Below are positions 35,122-44,059 of a stretch of DNA of 64,000 bases, piece after piece; the stretch's first letter is position 1; every line of letters begins with the position of its first letter. The DNA comes from Stomatobaculum longum (lineage in GTDB: Bacteria; Bacillota; Clostridia; Lachnospirales; Lachnospiraceae). The stretch lies in contig JH590861.1 in assembly GCA_000242235.1 (NCBI GenBank), positions 55,467 through 119,466 of the forward strand. Reading direction: 5' to 3'. The notes beneath the pieces are model-generated. The model was not told the DNA's origin, did not search any database, and was given only the letters and a program-made list of their open reading frames with translations. A program made the translations under genes and the position numbers.

Positions 35122-35780
35122 ATACCGCAGAGGATTTGCTCGCTGTGTCCGCCGGAATCTGGGATGCTTATTTTCGGCACCCGTTCGTGCGCGGCATTCA
35201 GGACGGGACGCTCGACAAAGCGCGCTTTCGTTTTTACCTGATGCAGGACGCTCTCTATCTCGAAGAATACGCGAAAGTGTTTGCGCTCGGCGCGGCAAAG
35301 GCGGAGAGTCTTTCGACAGCGCTGCTCTTTTCGGAGTACCTATCGGCAATTAACCGGGAGAGAGCGGTGCACGGCGGGTATTTCGAGCTACTCTCGGTGA
35401 GCGAGGGGGAGCTCAAAACCACGGCGCGCTCGCTTGACAACTTGTCTTATACCTCGTATATGCTCCGCGTCGGCTATGAGGGCGGGGAGGCGGAAATTCT
35501 GGCGGCGATTTTGTCCTGCGCCTACAGCTACGAGGTGATTGCAAAGCGCATGCTCGCGGAGAATCCGAAGGCGGGCAGCGATCCGTTTTACGGCGCATGG
35601 GTGCGGGAATACGCCTCGGAGAGCTATGCGGCGGAGAACGCGAAGCTCATTGCCGCATTGAATGCGGTGACGGAAGCTGCCACGCCCGCAAAACGGCAGC
35701 GCCTCCGGGATATTTTTCTGAACTGCTCCCGCTATGAGCTCAAGTTTTGGGAGATGGCGTGGCAACAAAAAAAAGACTAG
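35118..35780 (+). CDS. tenA: TenA/thiaminase II family protein
   Basis: A 220-residue all-helical TenA-like protein (FRHPFVRGIQDGTLDKARF, YLMQDALYLEEYAKVFA, with a likely catalytic Cys in LSCAYSYEVIAKRML and a C-terminal FWEMAW glutamate). TenA hydrolyses aminopyrimidines in thiamin salvage. No other thiamin genes and no TPP riboswitch are nearby, so the physiological substrate is uncertain. The start is GTG 35118, overlapping the preceding stop in GTGA. It is the last gene of its group and is followed by a terminator. Confidence 0.9.
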   Translation: MNTAEDLLAVSAGIWDAYFRHPFVRGIQDGTLDKARFRFYLMQDALYLEEYAKVFALGAAKAESLSTALLFSEYLSAINRERAVHGGYFELLSVSEGELKTTARSLDNLSYTSYMLRVGYEGGEAEILAAILSCAYSYEVIAKRMLAENPKAGSDPFYGAWVREYASESYAAENAKLIAALNAVTEAATPAKRQRLRDIFLNCSRYELKFWEMAWQQKKD

Positions 35781-35845
35781 CGATTATGCGCGCATACTCT
35801 ATGGCAGTGGGCAAACAGGTGAGGCAAAAATCGAATAATCGAGCG

Positions 35846-35886
35846 AAAAAGGGATGTTTCCGCAAGGAGCATCCCTTTTCGTTTTT
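35846..35886 (+). terminator. Terminator after tenA
   Basis: The stem AAAAGGGATG / CATCCCTTTT is followed by CGTTTTT. Confidence 0.9.
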
Positions 35887-36002
35887 GCCAGCGGCATAGA
35901 TTTTCAGTCAGAAGTCTATGCCGCTTTTTTCGCGCCTACCGTTACTTCCTCAAAACCACCGTTCTATTGCGTAACAACCAAACGAGTAAAGGAGGTGAGA
36001 CG

Positions 36003-36221
36003 ATGGCAGTTTCCTGGGGAGAGCGAAATAAGGGCTATACCGTAATGAGCAACTACCATTTACGAAACAGGGAGCTTTCTCTAAAGGCAAAGGGGCTGTT
36101 TTCACAAATGATATCCTTGCCAGAGGATTGGGACGATACCCTTTTGTTAAGGTTCGAGAACCCTCTTGACTTTAGCCCGATTATACTATATTATAAAAAG
36201 CGAATTAGAATTCGGTTTTGA
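36003..36221 (+). pseudogene. N-terminal fragment of a mobile-element replication-initiator-like protein
   Basis: Behind AAAGGAGGTGAGACG, the frame reads MAVSWGERNKGYTVMSNYHL, then RNRELSLKAKGLFSQMISLP and EDWD. This is the conserved N-terminus of helix-turn-helix replication-initiator/DUF6017-type proteins carried by integrative elements and plasmids. After PEDWD the expected sequence is lost and the frame runs ~26 unrelated residues to a stop inside the promoter of the tetR gene. It marks the left end of an acquired segment. Confidence 0.75.
36166..36214 (+). promoter_or_regulatory. tetR promoter with operator A
   Basis: TTGACT (36166-36171) and TATTAT (36189-36194) are 17 bases apart. The inverted repeat CGAATTAGAATTCG (36201-36214) lies at the likely transcription start and has the form CGAAT-N4-ATTCG, the same as the site upstream of the transporter operon. 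Confidence 0.75.
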
Positions 36222-36235
36222 AAGAGAGTGGTTTT

Positions 36236-36805
36236 ATGCCGCAAGTATTAAAAGACGAAGTTTTTGAGCGTATCTTCCAAGCTGGTGTAGATGTGTTCTA
36301 TGAAAAAGACTATCGCAGCGCAAAAATGAAAGAAATAGCTGACAAGGCAGGAATCCCGGTCAGCTTGATTTACAATTACCATAAAAACAAAGAAGAACTG
36401 TTTGATAAGATTGCTTCCTCTTTACGGATAAACTTTGACAAAATTGCTGCAGAAGAAGAGCAAGCTGCGGGACTCCCATCGGAAAAGTACAGGGATGTTG
36501 CTGAAGATTATATCCTTGATTTATTGGAGAATCACAAAATCTTTGTAATTCTCATGGATAAAAGTCAGGGGACAAAGTATGAATACGCGAAAGATCAGCT
36601 GATTCACTCTATTGAACGGCATATACATCGACAACTCGACAAAAAAACGCATGTCTCCTATAATGACATGCTCTGTCATATCCTTGCCAGCAATTTTGCG
36701 GAAGGCATTTTGGAGGTCGCAAGGCACTATAAAGATCGTGAGTTTGCCCATACTATGCTTTCTCTGGTAACCAAATGCTACTATGAAGGAGTAAATTCTC
36801 TATAA
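36236..36805 (+). CDS. TetR/AcrR family regulator
   Basis: A 189-residue protein with the TetR N-terminal helix-turn-helix (SAKMKEIADKAGIPVSLIYN, then YHKNKEELFDKI) and a divergent helical ligand-binding domain. It probably represses its own gene and the transporter operon through the shared CGAAT-N4-ATTCG palindromes. ATG 36236 is chosen over a TTG six codons upstream. It is followed by a strong terminator before the ABC genes. Confidence 0.92.
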   Translation: MPQVLKDEVFERIFQAGVDVFYEKDYRSAKMKEIADKAGIPVSLIYNYHKNKEELFDKIASSLRINFDKIAAEEEQAAGLPSEKYRDVAEDYILDLLENHKIFVILMDKSQGTKYEYAKDQLIHSIERHIHRQLDKKTHVSYNDMLCHILASNFAEGILEVARHYKDREFAHTMLSLVTKCYYEGVNSL

Positions 36806-36811
36806 AAAAAA

Positions 36812-36858
36812 TGGGTCTTATGCTTACTTGCTTTAGATAAGCATAGACCCTGTTTTTT
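36812..36858 (+). terminator. Terminator after tetR
   Basis: The stem GGGTCTTATGCTTA / TAAGCATAGACCC (one bulge) is followed by TGTTTTTT. Confidence 0.9.
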
Positions 36859-36902
36859 CACCGGCGCGTTAGAGTGAATAACTATTTTTTTTGAGCAAAT
36901 AC

Positions 36903-36916
36903 CGAATCGAAATTCG
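36903..36916. promoter_or_regulatory. Operator B upstream of the ABC/ECF operon
   Basis: CGAATCGAAATTCG has the same CGAAT-N4-ATTCG inverted repeat as operator A in front of tetR, and sits 24 bases before the start of the first transporter gene. A promoter is presumably near, but I do not see a convincing -35/-10 pair. Confidence 0.7.
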
Positions 36917-36939
36917 ATATTAAAAGGAGGTTGTAATAT

Positions 36940-38676
36940 ATGACAAACAAATCGGAACTTGTAAGACAGGTAACGGGGAAAAACAGGCTGTCTAACATTA
37001 TGTTGTGCTGCAAAACAGTTTTTGATCTGATCCCACAGGTGCTTTTAATCCACATGATTGGCTTATATTTTGCTGCTTCACTAACGAGAGAGCATATCTT
37101 TTTTGAATGCGGGGCAATGCTGATCTGTTTTATAGGAAAAGCTATCTGCTCCTACTTTGCGACATGGACAGCGCACAAAGCAGCATATACCTGTCTGACG
37201 GACTTACGACTGCAAATTATCCAACATCTGAAAAAACTTTCTCTCGGTTTTTTTCAAGAACGAAAGGCGGGAGACCTGACAAATATTGTGCAGCATGACG
37301 TAGAACAGGTGGAAGGATATCTCGCTCATGGCTTGCCGGAAATCATGTCCGCTACCATTCTTCCCGCTGCCGTTTTTCTCATTATGCTATGGATGGATTG
37401 GCGTCTGGCTCTCGTAATGATTGTAGGGATTCCGTTGATGTGGATCACAAAAAAGATCTCTGCTCCGCTTTGGACAAAGAATTTCAAAATATATGCGGAT
37501 TCCGTGACAAAAATGCAAGAAAACGTCATGGAATATGTTTCAAATATTTCCGTCATTAAAGCCTTTGGCAAGGAAGAAAACAAGACAGAAAAAACGATTC
37601 GGTCCGCAAAAGACTATGATTACTGGGTTAAAAAATCCATGGCAGGTATTTCTGTCCCGATGGGATTGATTATCCTGTTCATGGAATCCGGCGTTGTCCT
37701 TGTGATGATTCTCGGTACCTATCTTCTTTCTGTCGGGCAGATTGAGCTTCCGCGACTGATTCTTGCGATTGTTTTGGGAGGTCTGTTTACATCTTCTATT
37801 ACCAAGGTCGCAACCTTTCAGCATTACGAGATTGTGTTCAAGCAGGCCATGGAAGGGATTTGGTCGATTCTGGGCGTTTCTGTATCAAAAAGACCGGAGC
37901 AAAGCAAAGAACCGGTCAATGGCGAAATCGCTATTTCAGATTTGAGCTTTGCTTATAACAGCGACGGGAAGGTATTGGAGGACATCAATCTTCGTTTTCC
38001 GAAAGGCAGCAAAACCGCGCTGGTCGGAGCTTCCGGCTGCGGTAAAAGTACGCTGGCAAACCTGCTTATGGGCTTTTGGGAACCGACAGATGGACATATC
38101 ACCATAGCGGGAGAAGATGCTGCTGCTTTCTCTGAAAAGCAGTTGAACCGCCTCTTTTCTATCGTTCAACAGGAGGTCTTTCTATTTAACCTAAGTATGG
38201 AGGAGAATATACGGATCGGAAAACCGGATGCCGGGATGGAAGAAATCATGGATGCTGCAAAGAAAGCGCGCATCCACGACTTTATCATGTTACTGCCAAA
38301 TGGCTACCAGACCATGGCGGGAGAGGCAGGCATCAAGTTCTCCGGCGGAGAGAAACAACGTATTTCCATTGCCCGTATGATTCTGAAGGATGCACCAATC
38401 ATCATTTTAGACGAAGCAACCGCAGCGGTAGATACGGAAAACGAAGCATATATTCAGGCGGCAATCGACGATTTAAGCCGCGATAAAACAGTCATTATGA
38501 TTGCTCACCACTTAAACACCATCCGTGACGCAGATCAGATTGTCGTCATGGACAGCGGACGGATTGTGGATACCGGCAGGCATAACGAGCTGCTCGACCG
38601 CTGCGCCCTGTATCGGAAGATGGTGGAGAATCAAAACAAGGTGGATAATTGGAAAATCAAGGAGGTGTCCCTTTGA
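36940..38676 (+). CDS. ABC exporter-type half transporter (permease-ATPase), first subunit
   Basis: A 578-residue protein with six membrane helices in residues ~20-290 and a C-terminal ATPase domain (Walker A GASGCGKST near 363, signature FSGGEKQRISIAR, Walker B ILDEATAAVD). It probably pairs with the following gene as a heterodimer. In many Firmicutes such pairs, similar to YbtPQ/IrtAB, are linked to ECF modules and metal or siderophore uptake, although exporter-type drug efflux is also possible. The ribosome site is AAAGGAGG. The ATPase motifs are intact. Confidence 0.9.
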   Translation: MTNKSELVRQVTGKNRLSNIMLCCKTVFDLIPQVLLIHMIGLYFAASLTREHIFFECGAMLICFIGKAICSYFATWTAHKAAYTCLTDLRLQIIQHLKKLSLGFFQERKAGDLTNIVQHDVEQVEGYLAHGLPEIMSATILPAAVFLIMLWMDWRLALVMIVGIPLMWITKKISAPLWTKNFKIYADSVTKMQENVMEYVSNISVIKAFGKEENKTEKTIRSAKDYDYWVKKSMAGISVPMGLIILFMESGVVLVMILGTYLLSVGQIELPRLILAIVLGGLFTSSITKVATFQHYEIVFKQAMEGIWSILGVSVSKRPEQSKEPVNGEIAISDLSFAYNSDGKVLEDINLRFPKGSKTALVGASGCGKSTLANLLMGFWEPTDGHITIAGEDAAAFSEKQLNRLFSIVQQEVFLFNLSMEENIRIGKPDAGMEEIMDAAKKARIHDFIMLLPNGYQTMAGEAGIKFSGGEKQRISIARMILKDAPIIILDEATAAVDTENEAYIQAAIDDLSRDKTVIMIAHHLNTIRDADQIVVMDSGRIVDTGRHNELLDRCALYRKMVENQNKVDNWKIKEVSL

Positions 38677-40409
38677 TTAAGGAAATATGGAATACCCTTA
38701 CCTCCAGCGGTAAACGCTCTCTATTGCTTTCCGTCACGGGTTTTACCCTGTATGCCCTTTCAGGGATCGCTATGATGGACATTGTTCTCAAATCTTTGGA
38801 ATCCGTCATGTCAGGCAACGGCGCGTTGATGTGGTACTGGGTTGCATTGGTCGCCTGCCTACTGATAAAAGGCGGCAGCAATATACTTGCGGATGTACAA
38901 AAGCACCACGCGGGCTTTGATATTGTCTTTCAGATACGCAAAAATATCATTTGTCGCCTGAAGGAGTTTTCGCTTGGCTTTTATACCAACGAGCGTTTGG
39001 GTGAAATCAGTACCATCATTCATAAAGATGTAGACAAAATGGAAATGGTCGTCGGCCATATATGGACGCGGATGCTTGCCGACTTTATCGTGTCTGCTGT
39101 CTTGCTTGCGGCGCTGGTTATTTACAGCCCTAAAATGGCGCTGCTTATGGTCTCGGCCTTGCCTGTCGCGATTCTGTTCCTCGTTTTGGGCTTGAAGCGC
39201 GGGGAGCGGTTAGAAAAAGAAGCTGGGAATGATCTTGCCGATATGGTGAGTGTCTTTGTGGAATATGTAAAAGGGATTCCCCTCCTGAAAGCCTTTTCCG
39301 AAAGCCGCCACTTTGAGGAAAAGGTTGAGCAGACAGCCCGCGACTTCGGACAGAGCAGTAAAGCCGTATCCAAAAATCGGGCGGCGGTCTTGTCTGTTTA
39401 TGGCTTCCTAATAGATGTATCCTTTTGGATTATGCTCGCTGTGGGGCTGCTCCTGATACTGGAGGGCAGTATCCCTGTTTACGGTTTTCTGCTCTTTGCC
39501 ATCATCAGCAGGGAGTTTTACAAGCCTTTCCTTGCGTTGGAAAGCCATTGGGCGAACTATCTGACGGCAGCAGACAGTTATCGCCGCATCAAGAAGATTA
39601 CCGAAGCTGAAACCGTCACGGAGCCGAAAACCCCTGTTTCTCCCTCGGAATACTCGATTGACTTTGAAGATGTGACTTTCTCTTATGAGGAAGGCGGCTT
39701 TACCATGAACGGCATTTCTTTCCACACCCCGACGCAAACAATTACCGCGCTTGTCGGCGGTTCCGGCTCCGGCAAAACAACGATTACAAATCTACTGTTG
39801 CGCTTTTGGGATGTAACGAACGGAGCAATCCGTATCGGTGGCGTGGATGTACGGGATATGAGCTACGACGAGCTTTTAGGCTCTGTCAGCATCGTTATGC
39901 AGAACGTCCAGCTCTTTGTGGATACCATAGAGGGGAATATCCGGTTGGGAAAGGCGGCAGCTACACAGGAAGAAATCATTGAAGCTGCAAAAAAGGCCCG
40001 CATCCACGACTTTATCCTGTCGCTTCCCGATGGGTATCAGACCATGATCGGAGAAAACGGTGTAGGGCTCTCCGGCGGACAGAAGCAGCGGATTTCTATT
40101 GCGCGAGCCTTTTTGAAAGACGCCCCAATCCTGCTTTTGGACGAGATCACAAGCAATGTCGATCCGATCAACGAGGCTCTTATTCAGGAGGCCATTTCGG
40201 AGCTTGCACGAGACAGGACAGTTTTGGTAATCGCCCATCATTTGAGCACAATCCGCAGCGCAGATCAGATTTTGGTATTGCAAGACGGACGTATCGTTCA
40301 GTCAGGGCAGCACGAAACCCTGCTATCGGATACCGGCGGATACTACCACAAGCTGTGGAACGCTCGCGGCAGCAAGGGGGGCAGCGCGAATGAAGAATTA
40401 TGCGGTTGA
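38673..40409 (+). CDS. ABC exporter-type half transporter (permease-ATPase), second subunit
   Basis: A 578-residue partner of the preceding gene with the same layout: six membrane helices, Walker A GGSGSGKTT near 361, signature LSGGQKQRISIAR, and Walker B LLLDEITSNVD (Ile replaces the usual Ala after the Glu). The start is a TTG at 38673 with AAGGAGG 7 bases upstream, overlapping the stop of the first subunit (TTGA), so the two are made in equal amounts. An upstream TTG at 38649 lies before the ribosome site and is not favoured. Confidence 0.9.
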   Translation: MIKEIWNTLTSSGKRSLLLSVTGFTLYALSGIAMMDIVLKSLESVMSGNGALMWYWVALVACLLIKGGSNILADVQKHHAGFDIVFQIRKNIICRLKEFSLGFYTNERLGEISTIIHKDVDKMEMVVGHIWTRMLADFIVSAVLLAALVIYSPKMALLMVSALPVAILFLVLGLKRGERLEKEAGNDLADMVSVFVEYVKGIPLLKAFSESRHFEEKVEQTARDFGQSSKAVSKNRAAVLSVYGFLIDVSFWIMLAVGLLLILEGSIPVYGFLLFAIISREFYKPFLALESHWANYLTAADSYRRIKKITEAETVTEPKTPVSPSEYSIDFEDVTFSYEEGGFTMNGISFHTPTQTITALVGGSGSGKTTITNLLLRFWDVTNGAIRIGGVDVRDMSYDELLGSVSIVMQNVQLFVDTIEGNIRLGKAAATQEEIIEAAKKARIHDFILSLPDGYQTMIGENGVGLSGGQKQRISIARAFLKDAPILLLDEITSNVDPINEALIQEAISELARDRTVLVIAHHLSTIRSADQILVLQDGRIVQSGQHETLLSDTGGYYHKLWNARGSKGGSANEELCG

Positions 40410-41913
40410 GCTGCGGGGCGTATCGTATCAGTATCAGGGTCATTCCCGGTCTGCTATTCACGATATTGACCTCAAAATAGAAAAAGGCTCTTTTGTACTG
40501 ATAAGCGGCGCAAGCGGCAGCGGGAAAACAACGCTTTCCCGCTGCATCAATGGGCTTGTTCCGCACTTCTATGAGGGCAGCTTTAGCGGAGAGGTCTATT
40601 TGAACGGCAGGAATACTGAGGATTTTGCTTTGCGCGACTTTGGAACAATCGTAGGCTCTGTTTTCCAAGACCCGCGCAGCCAGTTTTTTATGACGGACAC
40701 GACAAATGAGATTGCCTTTGGCTGCGTCAACATGAAGCTGCCGCGTGAAGAAGTATGGGAGCGAACAAAGAACAGTATCGAAAGGATCGATATATCCAAA
40801 CTAATAGGCAAAAGCCTTTTTCAGATGTCCAGCGGAGAGATGCAGAAGGTGTCTATCGCCTCCTGTTACGCTATGACCCCGGATATTTATGTATTCGACG
40901 AGCCCTCTGCGAATTTGGACTTTCGAGCAATCATGGAGCTGCACGATATCCTTGCGGAGCTGAAAAGCGAGGGAAAAACCTTGATTGTACTGGAACACAG
41001 GGTTTTCTATTTAGCCGACCTTTTGGATCGCATGCTTTTCTTGAAGGATGGCGTCATACGAGACGATTTCAGCAGGCAAGAAACGCTTTCATTAAGCGAC
41101 AGTGATCTTAAGCGGCTCGAATTGAGGAATTTCAGTCTCGATGCACTTATGCCTTATCCACATCCGTCAGATTTGCAGAAGGAAGCAAGACCGATTCTAT
41201 CCCTCTCCCATGTGTCCTTTGACTATGGGCGGCGCAAGAGGTGCTCACAGGCGGAGGTTGCGCTTTTGCATGATATTTCTTTTGAAGCGTACAGCGGAGA
41301 AATCATAGGCATCATCGGGGATAACGGAGCGGGAAAAACAACTCTTGCCAAACTGTGCTGTGGGCTGCTGAAAGAAAGCGCCGGGACAATCGCTATCAAT
41401 GAAAGACAACTTTCACGAAAAAAGCGCATCGGCCGGATTTACTTTGTTATGCAGGATTCCGATTATCAGCTCTTTGGTGACAGCGTGTTAAACGAGCTGC
41501 GGATCGGAGTCAGTAGGAAGAAATCGGATGATACAGAAGACCAAGCGATATTGGAAAAGCTCTCTCTTTGGGAAAAAAGAGAGGATCATCCCGCCGCCCT
41601 TTCCAGAGGGCAAAAACAACGGCTCACGATAGCCGGAGCCTTGAAAGCAGACAGTCGCGTACTGTTCTTTGACGAGCCTACCAGCGGTTTGGATCGCGGG
41701 AATATGCTTCGTGTCGCTGCGGAGTTGGAATCGCTTGCGAGGGAAAGCCGTGTAGTTTTCGTGATTACACACGACTACGAATTTATCTTGACAGCCTGCC
41801 ATCGCGTGCTCTATCTGAACGAAGGGAAAATAGATCAGGACTTCCCTTTGACAGAAAACAGCAAAGACAGGGTGCTCTGTCTGCTTCGGAAAGGGGGTGC
41901 TTCTTCTGGATAA
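40390..41913 (+). CDS. ECF-type double ABC ATPase (fused EcfA1-EcfA2-like)
   Basis: A 507-residue protein with two tandem ATPase domains. The first has Walker A SGASGSGKTTLSR near 38-50, signature MSSGEMQKVSIAS and Walker B FDEPSANLD. The second has GDNGAGKTTLAK near 310, LSRGQKQRLTIAG and FDEPTSGLD. There are no membrane segments. Fused energizing ATPases of this kind drive ECF uptake transporters. The gene overlaps the preceding ABC subunit by 20 bases and is followed directly by EcfT- and S-like genes, so a complete ECF set is present. Confidence 0.92.
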   Translation: MKNYAVELRGVSYQYQGHSRSAIHDIDLKIEKGSFVLISGASGSGKTTLSRCINGLVPHFYEGSFSGEVYLNGRNTEDFALRDFGTIVGSVFQDPRSQFFMTDTTNEIAFGCVNMKLPREEVWERTKNSIERIDISKLIGKSLFQMSSGEMQKVSIASCYAMTPDIYVFDEPSANLDFRAIMELHDILAELKSEGKTLIVLEHRVFYLADLLDRMLFLKDGVIRDDFSRQETLSLSDSDLKRLELRNFSLDALMPYPHPSDLQKEARPILSLSHVSFDYGRRKRCSQAEVALLHDISFEAYSGEIIGIIGDNGAGKTTLAKLCCGLLKESAGTIAINERQLSRKKRIGRIYFVMQDSDYQLFGDSVLNELRIGVSRKKSDDTEDQAILEKLSLWEKREDHPAALSRGQKQRLTIAGALKADSRVLFFDEPTSGLDRGNMLRVAAELESLARESRVVFVITHDYEFILTACHRVLYLNEGKIDQDFPLTENSKDRVLCLLRKGGASSG

Positions 41914-42610
41914 GACTAAGCCTGCATTAGACCCGCGGATTGTTGGATTTGTAGTAATTCTGCTCGGAACAACGGCCATGTTTATGAACAAGGCCATGAC
42001 CGCGCATATCATCTGCGTGGTAGCCGCAGTTTATCTGCTTACCGCAAAGGCATACAAGCCGTTCGCCTTGTATCTCTTCATCTACATTGCCATTGCCTTG
42101 CTCATGGCGAACGTGGACAAGATTCATAACACAAGCGCCATGCTTGTTGTCGTATCACTCAGCTATTTCGCTCAAAAGCTGGTCGTTCTGTTGATGATGG
42201 GCAGTTTCTTTGTCAGAATGACTACATTTCCCTATGTGCTGTCCGCCATGCAGCAGATGAAGATTCCGGACGCTGCCGCCATTCCGATTATGGTGGCGCT
42301 GCACTTCTTTCCAACGATACGGGAGGACTATCACAATCTAAAGGACAGCCTGCGGATTCGTAAGGTTTCCCTGTCACCGATGCAATTTGTCATTCATCCC
42401 GTGCGAATGGTGGAATACCTGTTCATTCCGATCCTGATGAAAAGCCTCCGCACATCGGATGAATTAGCGGCGTCCGCACTGCTTCGAGGCTTTGAACACA
42501 TGAATGAACAGACGATTCTCTATCCGCTAAAGCTGAAAACACTTGACTACATCATTGGGATAGTATCAACTCTGATTGTTGTCGTACTATTCTATTTACA
42601 ATTCAAATGA
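41897..42610 (+). CDS. EcfT/CbiQ-like energy-coupling membrane protein
   Basis: A 237-residue integral membrane protein with about five helices. It has an EcfT-like coupling motif near 199-203 (AASALLRGF), corresponding to the Ala-Arg-Gly signature that contacts the ATPases, and SLRIRKV earlier. The start is GTG 41897 behind GAAAGGGG, overlapping the ATPase gene by 17 bases. It would join the ATPase dimer to the S component in the membrane. Confidence 0.85.
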   Translation: MLLLDKTKPALDPRIVGFVVILLGTTAMFMNKAMTAHIICVVAAVYLLTAKAYKPFALYLFIYIAIALLMANVDKIHNTSAMLVVVSLSYFAQKLVVLLMMGSFFVRMTTFPYVLSAMQQMKIPDAAAIPIMVALHFFPTIREDYHNLKDSLRIRKVSLSPMQFVIHPVRMVEYLFIPILMKSLRTSDELAASALLRGFEHMNEQTILYPLKLKTLDYIIGIVSTLIVVVLFYLQFK

Positions 42611-42623
42611 GTAGGTATTCAAA

Positions 42624-43226
42624 ATGAACACCATCAAAACAGAAAAGTTGGACACCCGTGATTTTATTACCATTGGAATTTTTGCCGCCATCAGTCTTGT
42701 TATCTTTTTTGTAATTGGCGGAGCCGCCGGAATGACGCTCATTGGAACGGTTGCCAATATACCTATAACCGTTTTCTTCACGTCTATTGCTTACATGCTG
42801 CTCGTTTCAAAGGTCAGAAAAAGAGGAACCTTTCTGATTATGGGAACAATCAGCGCGCTTCCGGGTCTTATGGCTGCAAATGTGATCGGTGTTATAGCAT
42901 CCGTTGTCGGCTGGCTCATGGCAGAGATCGTAGTAAGCGCCAATCACTATAAGAATAAAAAGGTGTTGATCTTTGCATATGTTCTCGGCTGCACACTTCA
43001 TTCTGCCGGATATACACTTCCTATGTACCTGTCCAATGCGCAATACTTGATCGACAGGCAGGAGATTTTTCATCTGACTGATGAAGCCCTCGCTGTTTAC
43101 TTAAAGATGTTCACATGGCCTATGTTTTTTATCATGGTAGCATTAACGGTTGTAACCAGCTTCCTTGGTGCGGTGCTTTCCACCCGAATTTTGAAAAAAC
43201 ATTTTGAGAAAGCCGGGCTGTTGTAA
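42624..43226 (+). CDS. MptD-family ECF transporter S component
   Basis: A 200-residue protein with about six membrane helices (DFITIGIFAAISLVIFFVIG, VANIPITVFFTSIAYMLLV, and others), matching the MptD family of putative ECF substrate-binding components. The ligand is not known. With the preceding genes it completes a TetR-controlled unit of two exporter-type ABC subunits plus an ECF importer. The DtxR-like remnant downstream hints at a metal-related substrate, but this is inference. Confidence 0.85.
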   Translation: MNTIKTEKLDTRDFITIGIFAAISLVIFFVIGGAAGMTLIGTVANIPITVFFTSIAYMLLVSKVRKRGTFLIMGTISALPGLMAANVIGVIASVVGWLMAEIVVSANHYKNKKVLIFAYVLGCTLHSAGYTLPMYLSNAQYLIDRQEIFHLTDEALAVYLKMFTWPMFFIMVALTVVTSFLGAVLSTRILKKHFEKAGLL

Positions 43227-43241
43227 TACAGGAGGAGCCTG

Positions 43242-43392
43242 ATGAAACTCCATACTTTCTGAGGAGGATTACCTGAAAGCAATATTCATACCATTGGTAT
43301 TTCTAAGCCGAGCGTCAGCCATGCAGTCAAGCTCTTGCGCAAGGGTGGTTTTCTCACGAAAGACGGCAATAACTTTCTACACCTTAATGATT
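43242..43392 (+). pseudogene. Degraded DtxR/MntR-type metal-dependent regulator
   Basis: Behind a GGAGGAG site the sequence begins MKLHT and then leaves frame. SEEDYLKAI, typical of the family start, is readable one frame over. After an apparent internal deletion, the first frame gives GISKPSVSHAVKLLRKGGFL, then TKDGNNFLHLND, the end of the DtxR DNA-binding domain. A stop (43260-43262) and the loss of the metal-binding domains show it is a remnant. Confidence 0.8.
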
Positions 43393-43399
43393 GGAATCA

Positions 43400-43431
43400 G
43401 AAAAAGACTAGCGTTTCCGCTAGTCTTTTTT
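43400..43431. terminator. Bidirectional terminator
   Basis: The stem AAAAGACTAGCG / CGCTAGTCTTTT with a TTTC loop has T-runs on both strands. It lies between the plus-strand ABC/ECF operon and the minus-strand carD. Confidence 0.9.
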
Positions 43432-43444
43432 GATGTCGAAAGGT

Positions 43445-43954
43445 TTAGACAAGTTCAAGTTCACGTTCGAGCAGGCTGCGTGTTTCCTCTTGCGAGACAT
43501 TCAGCGCGACCGCGAGTTCGCCGGTCACGAGAAAATCGAGGCGCCGCTGAAAGCGGCGGTCAACTTCACTGCCTTTTTTGCCGGAACGGCGCGCGCGTTG
43601 CATCTTTCGGTTGATGGCGCGCAACAGACGAAGTAAGTCGCCCCAGCGGAAGCCCTGCAGGGCGCGCCGGTAGCGGTACTCCAGTTCCGAGGAGCGCATG
43701 CCCTCGTAGCTCGCAATCTCTTCTCCCTGCACCGCGCGTATGGTCTCCAGCGCTTCTTCTCTCGAGATGACGGGGCGGAAGACGGTTTTTGTGCTGTTGA
43801 CCGGGGTGTAAATGACGTCGCCGGGCGAGAAGAGAGGCGCCAGAATGTAATAGGTATTCGGTGCTGTATCCTCGGAGAAGGAGAGCTCCTGGATGTCGCA
43901 AATGCGGCACACGCCGGAACTTTCATAGACAACAATATCGTTTAACTGATACAT
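43445..43954 (-). CDS. CarD family transcriptional regulator
   Basis: A 169-residue protein with the CarD/TRCF RNA-polymerase-interacting domain at the N-terminus (MYQLNDIVVYESSGVCRICD, a short beta-barrel) and a basic helical C-terminal part that contacts promoter DNA. CarD proteins bind RNA polymerase and adjust open-complex stability. ATG 43954 has AAAAGGAGGT 8 bases upstream; an earlier in-frame start adds 25 residues without family match. It lies 105 bases downstream of tmcAL on the same strand. Confidence 0.9.
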   Translation of the reverse strand: MYQLNDIVVYESSGVCRICDIQELSFSEDTAPNTYYILAPLFSPGDVIYTPVNSTKTVFRPVISREEALETIRAVQGEEIASYEGMRSSELEYRYRRALQGFRWGDLLRLLRAINRKMQRARRSGKKGSEVDRRFQRRLDFLVTGELAVALNVSQEETRSLLERELELV

Positions 43955-44059
43955 AGTCCACCTCCTTTTACCAGTGTAACACAGCCAAAGGAGTTTTCCG
44001 ACAATTTTGATAAAATCTCTCTTTTCCACAAAATGACTTGGGAAAGGACTTACGGTTTA

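Noticed and set aside
35118-35780. TPP riboswitch or thiamin operon around tenA
   Set aside because: The gene overlaps its neighbour, there is no leader and no other thiamin gene nearby.
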